From Planctomycetia bacterium (GTDB taxonomy: Bacteria; Planctomycetota; Planctomycetia; Gemmatales; Gemmataceae): a stretch of DNA of 33,718 nt. Made by a program: the position numbers and the translations under genes. This document shows, one piece after another, positions 1 through 9,000 of the stretch. The stretch's first letter is position 1. Each line of letters starts with the position of its first letter. The stretch is from the NCBI GenBank assembly GCA_005808665.1, contig SYLG01000154.1, forward strand, positions 1 to 33,718, read 5' to 3'. The notes under the pieces were generated by a model, which did not search any database, was not told the origin of the DNA, and saw only the letters and a list, made by a program, of their open reading frames with translations.

Positions 1-1
1 G

Positions 2-457
2 GGTCATGTCCAAATCGGTGACCAACTTTTTTTGGTGAATGGAAATGAGGTTTCGGTTGAAGAAGTGGGAACCGTCCCCTATACGGAAAAAGTCTTCAAT
101 CTGGAAATCGCCGAGGTTCACACCTACGCCGTTGGAAAAACGGGGGTGTTGGTACACAATAGTAACCCTTGTGGTGCGGGTGTTGGTATTGGGAGGGTTG
201 CTCCACCTATCGTGAAACCACTTACTAGAACAGAACAAACTGCGATACGCCGGATCGGTAATATAGAAAAGGACCACTTGAAACCGGGCGGGGGGTATTG
301 GAACCATGCTCAAGAAATGAATAACTCACTTCGTGGCCTGCGAAACGCCGTTGAAAATCTCAAAAGTGCAACTGGACCGCTTGGTGTTGCCGCTCGTGAA
401 CATGCTTTGAGGTTGATTAAACAAATTGAAGACCATGCTGCGGGGGCAGGTTTATGA
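2..457 (+). CDS. Polymorphic toxin, C-terminal part: Hint domain plus toxin tip (5' end outside window)
   Basis: The frame is open from base 2, so this is the 3' end of a longer gene; the TTG at 32 is internal. Residues 1-53 of the visible part form the end of a pretoxin Hint domain: VFNLEIAEVHTYAVGKTGV followed by the VHN junction (residues 51-53). Such domains are thought to release the toxin tip by autoproteolysis. The last ~98 residues are the variable toxin. Its GGGYWNHAQEM segment and the following helical part resemble, from memory, the polymorphic toxin type 28 (Ntox28) family, whose activity I cannot state. The segment I recall between the NHL-like motif and KPGGGYW seems to be missing, because DHLK runs straight into PGGGYW. 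The stop overlaps the next gene's ATG by four bases (ATGA), typical of toxin-immunity pairs. The Hint call is strong; the toxin type is tentative. Confidence 0.82.
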   Translation, partial: GHVQIGDQLFLVNGNEVSVEEVGTVPYTEKVFNLEIAEVHTYAVGKTGVLVHNSNPCGAGVGIGRVAPPIVKPLTRTEQTAIRRIGNIEKDHLKPGGGYWNHAQEMNNSLRGLRNAVENLKSATGPLGVAAREHALRLIKQIEDHAAGAGL

Positions 458-867
458 CTATTTCCCGAACCTTTCGGCAGCTAGAAACTCCCCATAATGG
501 AGGTAGCGATCCTAATCCGAATAATTCGCCCCTTGATGATTGGTATTGTCGGATTCGCGATACTCCAATCACCGAGTTTAACGACGAAGATTTGTGTCGT
601 GCGTGCCGTCAGGCAATTCATATGGATCATGTCGTCCCGATTGCTGCGGCACATCTGGAAGAAGAACCGCTAGCAGGAGACATGTACGATGGTGAATTAA
701 TAGTTGCAATGAGATCAATACCGGCCAATTATTGGATGAGCGACCTTCCGAATTTGGAGCGCATATTGTGGGTCGCTGGACGAGTTAAACAACTTTCCAA
801 CGACAAAGACATCCTTCACGATGTCGATGAACGCATTTGTAAATTTGAAAATATACGGCAGATCTAA
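454..867 (+). CDS. Immunity protein, CdiI_2-like (contact-dependent inhibition immunity family)
   Basis: This 137-residue protein most likely binds and neutralises the toxin encoded just upstream. Its core has the layout I associate with the CdiI_2 immunity family: a central FNDEDLCRACRQAI stretch (about residues 42-55), then HVVPIAAAHLEEEPLAG, then YDGELIVAMRSIP and YW near residue 90. These match the family pattern of an 'FxxEDLRxxIxQ' segment, a 'hLVPhAxxxLxxxPL' segment and a 'YxGDLL' segment. There is no signal peptide or membrane segment, as expected for a cytoplasmic immunity protein. The start is fixed by the ATGA overlap with the toxin gene. It is noticeably lower in GC than the large operon downstream, as mobile toxin-immunity cassettes often are. 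The family call rests on motif recall, not a search. Confidence 0.78.
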   Translation: MTISRTFRQLETPHNGGSDPNPNNSPLDDWYCRIRDTPITEFNDEDLCRACRQAIHMDHVVPIAAAHLEEEPLAGDMYDGELIVAMRSIPANYWMSDLPNLERILWVAGRVKQLSNDKDILHDVDERICKFENIRQI

Positions 868-1477
868 TTCCACATGAAATCCTGTAGTATTCCCAGGGCG
901 ATTGCATCCTAGTACTTAGTCACTCAATAAATTTCGGATAAACGGACTTAAGTTTAATTCTTGCATCTCCAATGGTCATAGGCCAATCGCCTGGGCCCTT
1001 CCGGCAAGTCGGCAAAAAGTTGAACCGGGAAGGTTGGCAAGGTGAAGTTGGGCCTTGTTTGGACCGTGGGGTAAATCGTTTTAGTTATGATTACGGTATT
1101 GTCTGGGTGTTGGAGGGAGGACATTTCCAATGAAGGCAACCGGGAATCCGATTCGTTCATCCGATTCGTTCAATAATGGTAGGTCTAACCTGGGGCCATT
1201 CCCAATCAGGGATGCCCAATCCTGTTTCCAGCTGACAACCGATCGTTTGGGTTCTGACCGGATCCTCTTTGAAAAACCTTGGCAAGACCCGTTCAAAGAC
1301 CTGATTTCCTGCTTCAAAACCCTTTCTTCCGCCCTAGGTTCCGATTGAATCACCCTTGCGGATGGCAACCCGGACGGATGGTTGGGAGTTCGGTGGAAGC
1401 GGACGACCTGATTCCCTAAATTAACAGGACGAATCCTTGGCGTCGGTCGCCCGGGCCGCATCGCTTGCTTGGACATC
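868..1477. other. Intergenic stretch between the toxin cassette and the lipid synthase operon
   Basis: About 610 bases without a convincing gene. A 72-codon frame at 1130-1348 follows a purine-rich GGAGGGAGG (about 1113-1121) but has no recognisable domain and contains a frame-breaking 13-base tandem duplication. Any promoter for the downstream operon should lie here, but I see no clear -35/-10 pair and no obvious hairpin terminator after the immunity gene. Confidence 0.4.
1146..1171. repeat. Perfect tandem duplication of a 13-base unit
   Basis: The unit ATCCGATTCGTTC occurs twice back to back at 1146-1158 and 1159-1171. Thirteen is not a multiple of three, so the duplication would shift any coding frame. 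This argues that the small frame across it is not under coding constraint. Confidence 0.85.
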
Positions 1478-3094
1478 ATGAACCCTGCGATTTCCAACCC
1501 CGAAACGGCGATGGACTTGGCGCTTTTGGCGTTGGGTAAGCCGGTCTTTGTCCAATGGGAGGCGGGGGCATCGGCCCGGAGTGTTTCAAAGCCTTTTCTT
1601 TTCCCCACCCCCGATCACGCCTTTGCCCCGGCTTATTTGCCTCAACAACTGGGCGATCCTCATTTCCGGGCCGACCATGGGGTCCAGCTAGCCCTTGTCA
1701 GCGGGGCCATGGCCAACGGTATTGCTTCTGTCGATTTGGTCCTTGCCATGGCCAGGTCGGGAATGTCAGGGTACTTCGGTGCGGCGGGTTGTTCCATGGA
1801 CCGGGTGGTCCAGGCCATCGACCGCTTTTCTCGTGAAATACCTGAACATCCCTGGGGAGTGAACCTGATTCACAGTCCGGCCGAAACGGACCGGGAAGAG
1901 GCCATGGTAGACCTTTTTCTCAAAAGGCGGGTCAGGCGGGTGGAGGCATCGGCATTTTTGGATCTGACTCCTGCCATCGTCCATTATCGTGCCTGCGGCC
2001 TATTGCGCAATTCAGAGGGAGCCATCATTGCCCACAACCGGGTGATGGCCAAGGTTTCCCGGGGCGAGGTGGCCACAAAGTTTTTCCACCCTGCCCCCAA
2101 GGCCATTCTGGATCGACTTGTTGCCCAAGGAAAGATAAGTGCCGAGCAGGCAAACCTGGCGACCCAGGTACCAATGGCGGATGACCTGACTGCCGAGGCG
2201 GACTCGGGAGGGCACACGGACAACCGCCCACTCGTAGGACTATTTCCCTCGCTTTTGTCTCTTCGCGATCGTGTCCAGGCCCATCTGGCCCCTCGGGAGC
2301 GGACCCGCATCGGAGCGGCTGGTGGGATTGCCACGCCCCATTCTGTTGCCGCGGCCTTTGCCATGGGCGCAGCGTATGTTGTCAGCGGCAGCATCAACCA
2401 GGCGTGTGTCGAGTCGGGCAGTTCAGACCTTGCCCGCCGCATGCTTTGTCAGGCGGATCCGGCAGATGTCATTATGGCCCCAGCTGCTGATATGTTTGAA
2501 ATGGGTATCAAGCTTCAGGTGCTTAAACGGGGAACCCTGTTCGCCCCCCGTGCGCAAAAACTGTACGATCTTTATCGCCACTATCCTGATCTGGAGTCGA
2601 TTCCCTCCGTCGAGCGCGAGGCGATCGAGGCCAAGATTTTTCGGGCACCGCTTACCCAAATCTGGGAAGAAACCTTGGCGTTTTTCACCAAAAGAGACCC
2701 GGCTCAGGTGGAAAGGGCCGAGCGCGACCCCAAGCACAAGATGGCACTTGTCTTTCGTTGGTATTTGGGACTAGCCTCCCGGTGGGCCAACGCCGGACTG
2801 GCCGAGCGACAAGCCGATTTCCAGATTTGGGCCGGCCCCGCCATGGGTGCATTCAATGCTTGGGTAAAAGGAAGCCACCTCGAGGCTCCCGAAAGCCGGC
2901 ATGTTGGGGAGATCAATCAACAGCTGATGGCGGGAGCTTGTGTGCTTGCCCGATGGCGGATGCTCACCATCCAGGGAGCCCCGCTTGATATGCCCCTGGT
3001 TTTGCCCTTTGATCCTGAAATTTTACGAGGTTGGATTCAAACCGCTGCCCCGGGAGGCCCATCGGCGGCCTTTGCGATTGGAAGAACCGTATGA
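1478..3094 (+). CDS. pfaD: PfaD-like enoyl reductase of the secondary lipid (PUFA-type) synthase
   Basis: A 538-residue FMN-dependent TIM-barrel protein related to 2-nitropropane dioxygenase, the trans-acting enoyl reductase of Pfa-type synthases. Motifs of the PfaD family are visible: DPHFRADHGVQ (residues 60-70), SGYFGAAG (97-104), GVNLIHSP, a VRRVEASAFLDLTPAIVHYR segment, and GGIATP (282-287), the likely phosphate-binding loop. AAYVVSGSINQACVE and MAPAADMFEMGIKLQVLKRG follow, as in known PfaD proteins. Length agrees with the family (about 500-540). I chose ATG 1478; an in-frame TTG at 1469 is possible and there is no other start before the stop at 1409. No good ribosome binding site is seen. 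Its TGA overlaps the ATG of the next gene (ATGA), so the synthase genes are translationally coupled. It should reduce the enoyl-ACP intermediates made by the two megasynthases downstream. Confidence 0.93.
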   Translation: MNPAISNPETAMDLALLALGKPVFVQWEAGASARSVSKPFLFPTPDHAFAPAYLPQQLGDPHFRADHGVQLALVSGAMANGIASVDLVLAMARSGMSGYFGAAGCSMDRVVQAIDRFSREIPEHPWGVNLIHSPAETDREEAMVDLFLKRRVRRVEASAFLDLTPAIVHYRACGLLRNSEGAIIAHNRVMAKVSRGEVATKFFHPAPKAILDRLVAQGKISAEQANLATQVPMADDLTAEADSGGHTDNRPLVGLFPSLLSLRDRVQAHLAPRERTRIGAAGGIATPHSVAAAFAMGAAYVVSGSINQACVESGSSDLARRMLCQADPADVIMAPAADMFEMGIKLQVLKRGTLFAPRAQKLYDLYRHYPDLESIPSVEREAIEAKIFRAPLTQIWEETLAFFTKRDPAQVERAERDPKHKMALVFRWYLGLASRWANAGLAERQADFQIWAGPAMGAFNAWVKGSHLEAPESRHVGEINQQLMAGACVLARWRMLTIQGAPLDMPLVLPFDPEILRGWIQTAAPGGPSAAFAIGRTV

Positions 3095-6000
3095 GCCCCA
3101 TTTCTCCAAGGAACCCCCAGATAACATTTGAACCGATCGCCATTATCGGTGCCGGTGCCCTGTTTCCTGGTAGCCTGGATCGGGAATCGTATTGGGCCTC
3201 CATCTGTCACGCCGAGGACCAGATCGGGCCGATTCCCGCCGGGCGTTGGGACCCAAAAGACCACTATGATCAGGACCCAACCACTCCGGATCGGGTGTAT
3301 GCGAACCGTGGTGGTTTCCTTGAGGAAGTGCCGTTAACGCCTGCAGAATTTGGCCTGAGTCCTACCGGCCTTCAGGCTACGGATACCTCGCAGCTATTAT
3401 CGCTTTGGGCGACAAGGCGATTGTTTCTGGAAGCGGGTTTTTCCCTGGGAGAGGGGATTTCCGGGCGAATTTTTGATCGGTCGAGGACCTCGGTGATCAT
3501 GGGTGTCACCGGTGCCCAACAACTCATGCTACCGCTTGGAACACGACTTGATGGGGGGCGTTGGACGCGGATCCTGTTGGACGAGGGGGTGGAGGCGACG
3601 GTTGCGTCCAGGGTAGTTTCCTCCATGCTTGATCTATATCCTCCGTGGCTGGAAAACTCCTTTCCCGGCCTTTTGGGGAATGTCGTTGCCGGACGAATCG
3701 CTCATCGTTTCAACCTGGGAGGCAGCAATTGTGTGGTGGATGCCGCCTGTGCCAGCTCCCTTGCGGCGATTCATATGGGTGTGATGGAACTTCAGGCGGG
3801 CAAGGCCGACATGATTGTCAGCGGTGGGGTCGACACCTTCAACGATCCCTTCATGTATGCCTGTTTCAGCAAGACACCCGCACTTTCGAAGTCCGGGTCT
3901 GCCAGGCCTTTTGACAAGGATGCCGACGGCACGATTCTGGGTGAAGGGGTTGGGCTTGTGTTGCTCAAACGCCTGGCCGACGCAAAGCGTGATGGAGATA
4001 CCGTCCTTGGTGTGATTCGGGGTCTGGGTGCTTCCAGCGATGGTTTGGGTAGTGCGGTTCACGCTCCCCGCAAAGAGGGACAGATTGCCTGTTTGCAAGC
4101 GGCGCACAAAAGTGGGGGAATTGACCCAACCACCATTGGCCTTGTGGAGGCTCATGGGACGGGAACCAAGGTAGGCGATGCTACGGAACTGGCCGGGTTG
4201 GTGGAGGTGTTTTCAGCAGCCCAAGGCAAGCCTCTGGCCCCTTGGTGTGCCCTTGGGTCGGTCAAGTCACAAATTGGCCACACCAAGGCGGCGGCGGGTG
4301 CGGCGGGGCTTATCAAGGCCCTGTTGGCAGTGCGGTTGGGGGTGATTCCGCCAACGGTCAAGGTCGGGGATCCTCAACCTTCCTTAAGGGATCCACTTTG
4401 TCCGTTTTATATTGCCGATCGACCGAGGCCTTGGCTCAATTTGCCTGACCCAAGTCGCCAGGGTGGAGTTTTGCCAAGGCGGGCGGGAGTTAGCGCCTTT
4501 GGATTTGGTGGCAGTAATTATCATGTCATTCTCGAACAGGCACCAGAACCAGAACAAGCCGCAGGAGTGCAAGGCCTCCTGAAGCAAACGGAAGGTCCCA
4601 TCGCCTGGGATCCGGATGTCTGGTTTGCTGCCGTTAGTGCCGGGAACGAGGCGGGTGTAACGGAAAAGTTGGCGGGGTTGCACAAGCGTCTCCTGGACAG
4701 ACATCCCAGCCACTTGGATCATGAGTGGGCCCAAATCGTTGCAAAAGAGTCCCGGAAAGCGTTTCGCTCCACCGATCCCTTGCGGGTAGTGTTGGTTGGA
4801 TCGGTACACAACCGCGGTCGGGCAAGAGTCCTTTCCCCTTTTGAGCTTTTGGCCAAGGCACTTGATAATGAACCGGATCCCGGAATTCATCGTGGTCGTG
4901 GGCCGATTCAAGGTGGAGTGGGTCTTCTTTTTCCAGGCCAGGGGTCCCAAGAACCCGATATGCTCCTTCGATTGTCGATTCGTTTTCCCGGCATGCGGAC
5001 CCTACTTGAGCGGGCCGAGTCACACTTTTCCCAGCAATTTCCAGGCAACGAACCGCTTTCAAGGGTGGTGTATCCGATCCGGGGTTTTGTCGAAAACGAA
5101 GCCGAGCTTTGGCGGGACAGGATCCGGGACACCCGCTATGCCCAGATGGCCCTTGCCGGCTTGTCGCTTGGAGCGTTCAAGGTGTTGGAACGGTTTGGGG
5201 TCAAACCCCAGGCGGCGGCAGGACACAGCCTTGGCGAGTGGACGGCATTGGCCGCCGCCGGGCGAATTACTCCGGACACCATGCTGGTTTTGGTTGCCAA
5301 ACGGGCCGCACTCATGAATCATTCCGGGGCTGACCGGACTGGTGTCACCCGCGAAAAGGGTGCCATGCTAGCGGTGTTGGCTCCCGAAGAACAGGCTCGT
5401 CAGGTTTTGAATACGATTCAATCCCCCCTCATTCTTGCCAATCGCAATTCACCCACGCAGGTGGTTTTTGCCGGGTCGAGAGCCATGGTAGACCGTGCCC
5501 ATGTGTTGCTTAGCCAGCAAGGCATTCGAAGCGTAATTCTGGATGTGGCGGATGCGTTTCATACCCCGGCCATGTTTCCCGCGGTGGAACCCATGCAAAA
5601 GGCATTGGCTCAGGAGCCCTTTGGCCCGGGGGCATTTCCCGTGTTTGCCAATGTCACCGCCCGGGAATATCCCACCGATCCGCCAAGTGCCCGATCCCTG
5701 TTGGCCGGGCAACTTTCCCAACCGGTTCAGTGGTCCGATACCCTTTTGCAAATGGCCTCGCAGGGTATTGACACCTTTATCGAATGCGGTCCCGGGCGCA
5801 AACTATCCGGCCTTGTCACGGCTACCCTTGGCCAGGCGGGTCAGGCCTTGGCCCTGGATCCTGTCCCTGGTATTGGCTTGGCTCCCTTGGCCAATATCCT
5901 TGCCCATCTTGCCTCGCGGGGGCACCCGGTCCACCTGGATGCGTGGGATGCTGGGGAATGGGAACAAAGGGTGGCCACCAAGTCGGCATTTGTTGTTCCG

Positions 6001-9000
6001 GTTGGGGGTGGCCTTGTTCGTCCGAAAGCTAATGGGTCGAAATCGGTCAACACCAAAGCGGCAAAACCCGTGCCGACGATTACGGCTCCGGGGGCCGCAC
6101 CCCGGCAAATGTCCATTGAAGCAATTCCTTTAACCGCTTCAGGGTCCGAAGTTGGCAGGAGCCAAGCCAACGCCCCCAAAACCACCATCACGGATCCCTC
6201 ATTGGGAAATTCCCGTGATGCCAAACCCCTTCCCGCAAGAAAGGTATTCTCAACGGTTCCACCTATGGATTCCCTACACCTTCCCGTTTCAAACAGCATG
6301 GTAAACCAGGGGGCACTGGCCTTTGGACGCGAAACCCTTGCTGCGCTGCAACAACTTCAGGAACAAACGGCCAAACTGCACAAGCAATTCCTGGAGGGAC
6401 AAGAACTGGCCCAACGCACCCTTCAGGCACTCATCGAATCCCGGTTCCGCCCTGGATCCTTGGCAATGGCTTCCCCAGCAATTGTCCAGCCACCTTTGGT
6501 GGAACCTGTCGAAACGCCAGCTCCCGCCCTGGTTCCTGCCTTGCTTCCTGGTTTGGTGGTTCCAGAACCTGTGAATCCCGTGCCGGTGGTGACGGTTACG
6601 GCCCCCATAGTGGCAAAAGTGGCAGCCCCTGCTCCTTTGACTCCTGTCCCTTCGATGCCCGTGGTCGTTCCGGGCAACTCGTCGGCTCTTCGGGTTTTAA
6701 CCCAAATTGTCGCCGAGAAAACAGGGTATCCCGAGGACACACTTGAGCCGGACATGGCCCTTGATACGGACCTTGGAATCGACTCGATCAAACGGGTGGA
6801 AATCCTCTCGGCGGTGCAGGAGGCCATGCCGGGAGCCCCGGCCATCGGGGCCGAGCATATGAGTACTCTCAGGACCCTAAGGCAATTGGCGGACCATTTG
6901 TCTGGAGGGGAAAAGGCAGCCCTTGCAGCCATGGTGGTAACGGCTCCCAAAATCGAACCGGTCAAGGCAGAGACGATCAAAGCCCCCGCTTCCGTAGCGG
7001 TCCTTGCCAACAATTCCCATGCTTTGGCTGTCCTCACAAAAATTGTCGCTGAGAAAACAGGGTATCCCGAGGACACCCTGGAACCAGATATGGCCCTTGA
7101 TACCGACCTTGGGATCGACTCGATCAAGCGGGTGGAAATCCTCTCGGCGGTGCAGGAGGTCATGCCCGGGGCCCCAGCCATTGGTGCCGAGCATATGAGT
7201 ACCCTCAGGACGCTAAGTCAACTTGCGGACCACCTTTCAGGAGGGCCCCCCGCTTTTTTTCCCGATCGGTCACCTCGGGAGCTAGCCTCGAATAGGCCTG
7301 CTCCAGAGGTGACCGGGGCCAAGGCCAAAACAGTTCCCTTGGTGCTTGAGCCTTCTGTTCTTTCCCGTTTTTGCCTCCTCCCAAGGGATGTCCCGGTTGA
7401 TCCGCCCCCCTCGTGGATCGTCCCGGGAACGCGGATTGTGGTTTTGGCCGAAGACGCCGCAACCGGGGCCCCTGTTCTCGAGGGCCTTAGAAATCTTGGT
7501 GCCCGTGCCGACCTTGCCCTTCTTGGGGACCCCGCCTCGTTGCCGGAACGACTTGAAGCCTTGGTGATTGTAGCTGGTTTTTCGGTTAACCCGCTTGCCC
7601 CAAGGCATCTGGAACATCGGGTCCTGGTGTGGGTGCAAGCCGCCCTTGGTCCCCTTTCGGAATCAGCCGACCGGGGCCCGGTCCAGGTTTGCCTTATTGC
7701 CGCCGTACCCTCAGGAAACACCTTGCCTACACACAATTCCCTGATCGCCTGTGGTTTGGCCGGTTTGGTAAAGTCGATCCGTTGGGAGGCCCAAGGTGTC
7801 TGTTCTCAGGTGATCCGACTGGAAGGCAAGGTAGATGCCTCGGTAGCCTCCTGGATCGGTCGTCCGGGCCTGGAGGAGCTGCTGATCCAACATGGGCAAA
7901 CCAGGATCCTTTACCTTGCCGAGGGGAACATCTCGTCCCCCCAAAAACCACCTGTGGAGCCCGGGGACCTCGTTTTGGTAACAGGGGGAGCTCGCGGGGT
8001 GACGGCGGCTTGCGCTTTGGAGTTGGCCCGGACCCTTCAACCCAACCTGGTGCTTTGCGGACGGACGCCTTTACCCAAAGCGGAGCCTCATTGGCTCCAA
8101 GGGGCTTGTGACGAGGCCCAGGTGCGTAAGGCAATCGCCACCCACAGCCCAACCAAATTGTCTCCAAAGCAAATCCTCGAATCGGCCAAGGGTTACCTTG
8201 CGGCCCGTGAGGTTCGTGAAAACCTCGAAGCCTTGCGTTCGGCGGGGACCAAAGTGGAATATGTTTCATTGGATGTGGCCGATCCGGAAAGGGTGCGCCA
8301 GACCCTTGCGGACCTTGTTCGCCGCCACGGTCCTTTGCGAGGCATAGTTCATGGGGCAGGGGTACTTGCGGATGCCAGGCTTCTGGACAAGACGCCTTTG
8401 CAAATGGATACGGTAATTGGGGCCAAATTGGACGGTCTCCTCAATATCCTTTCCGAAACGGAGTTTGCCAAACTTGGTTTTTTAAGCCTATTCGGATCGT
8501 CTACGGGGCGATTTGGCCGTCTTGGCCAGGCGGATTATGCGGTTGCCAACGAGGCGATTGCCGCTTGCGCCCGCTGGGTCGCTTCAAGTCACCCGTCCTG
8601 TGCGGTAAGGATAATCGATTGGGGCCCTTGGGAGGGCGGCATGGTTAAGGGAGGCCTCAAAGCACTTTTTGCCTCCGAAGGGGTGGGACTTATTCCCCTG
8701 GCCGAGGGTGCAAAGTTTCTTGTCAACGAAATCTGTGCCGGACCAGAACCTATGGCGGAGGTTGTTGCTTTGGCTCCCAACTCCCGCTTGCCGGAACTCC
8801 CATCGAACACAATTTTCCCCCCTGTTGGGATCAACAATGCCAATCCCCAATCGGTAAAGGTTCCATCGTTACCCGATACCTTGGAAAAATCGTTTCATCA
8901 GAGAATTGATCTGGTTTCCCATCCGGTCCTGGGTGACCATGTCCTCAATGGGCATCCCGTGGTTCCTTTGGCCTTGTTGGCCGAATGGCTAGGCCATGCC

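Noticed and set aside
1081-1608. 175-codon minus-strand frame
   Set aside because: It runs into the start of the PfaD-like gene on the opposite strand and shows no recognisable domain.
6423-7181. 252-codon minus-strand frame with an internal repeat
   Set aside because: It is antisense to the linker and carrier domains; its repeat is the shadow of the duplicated carrier module.
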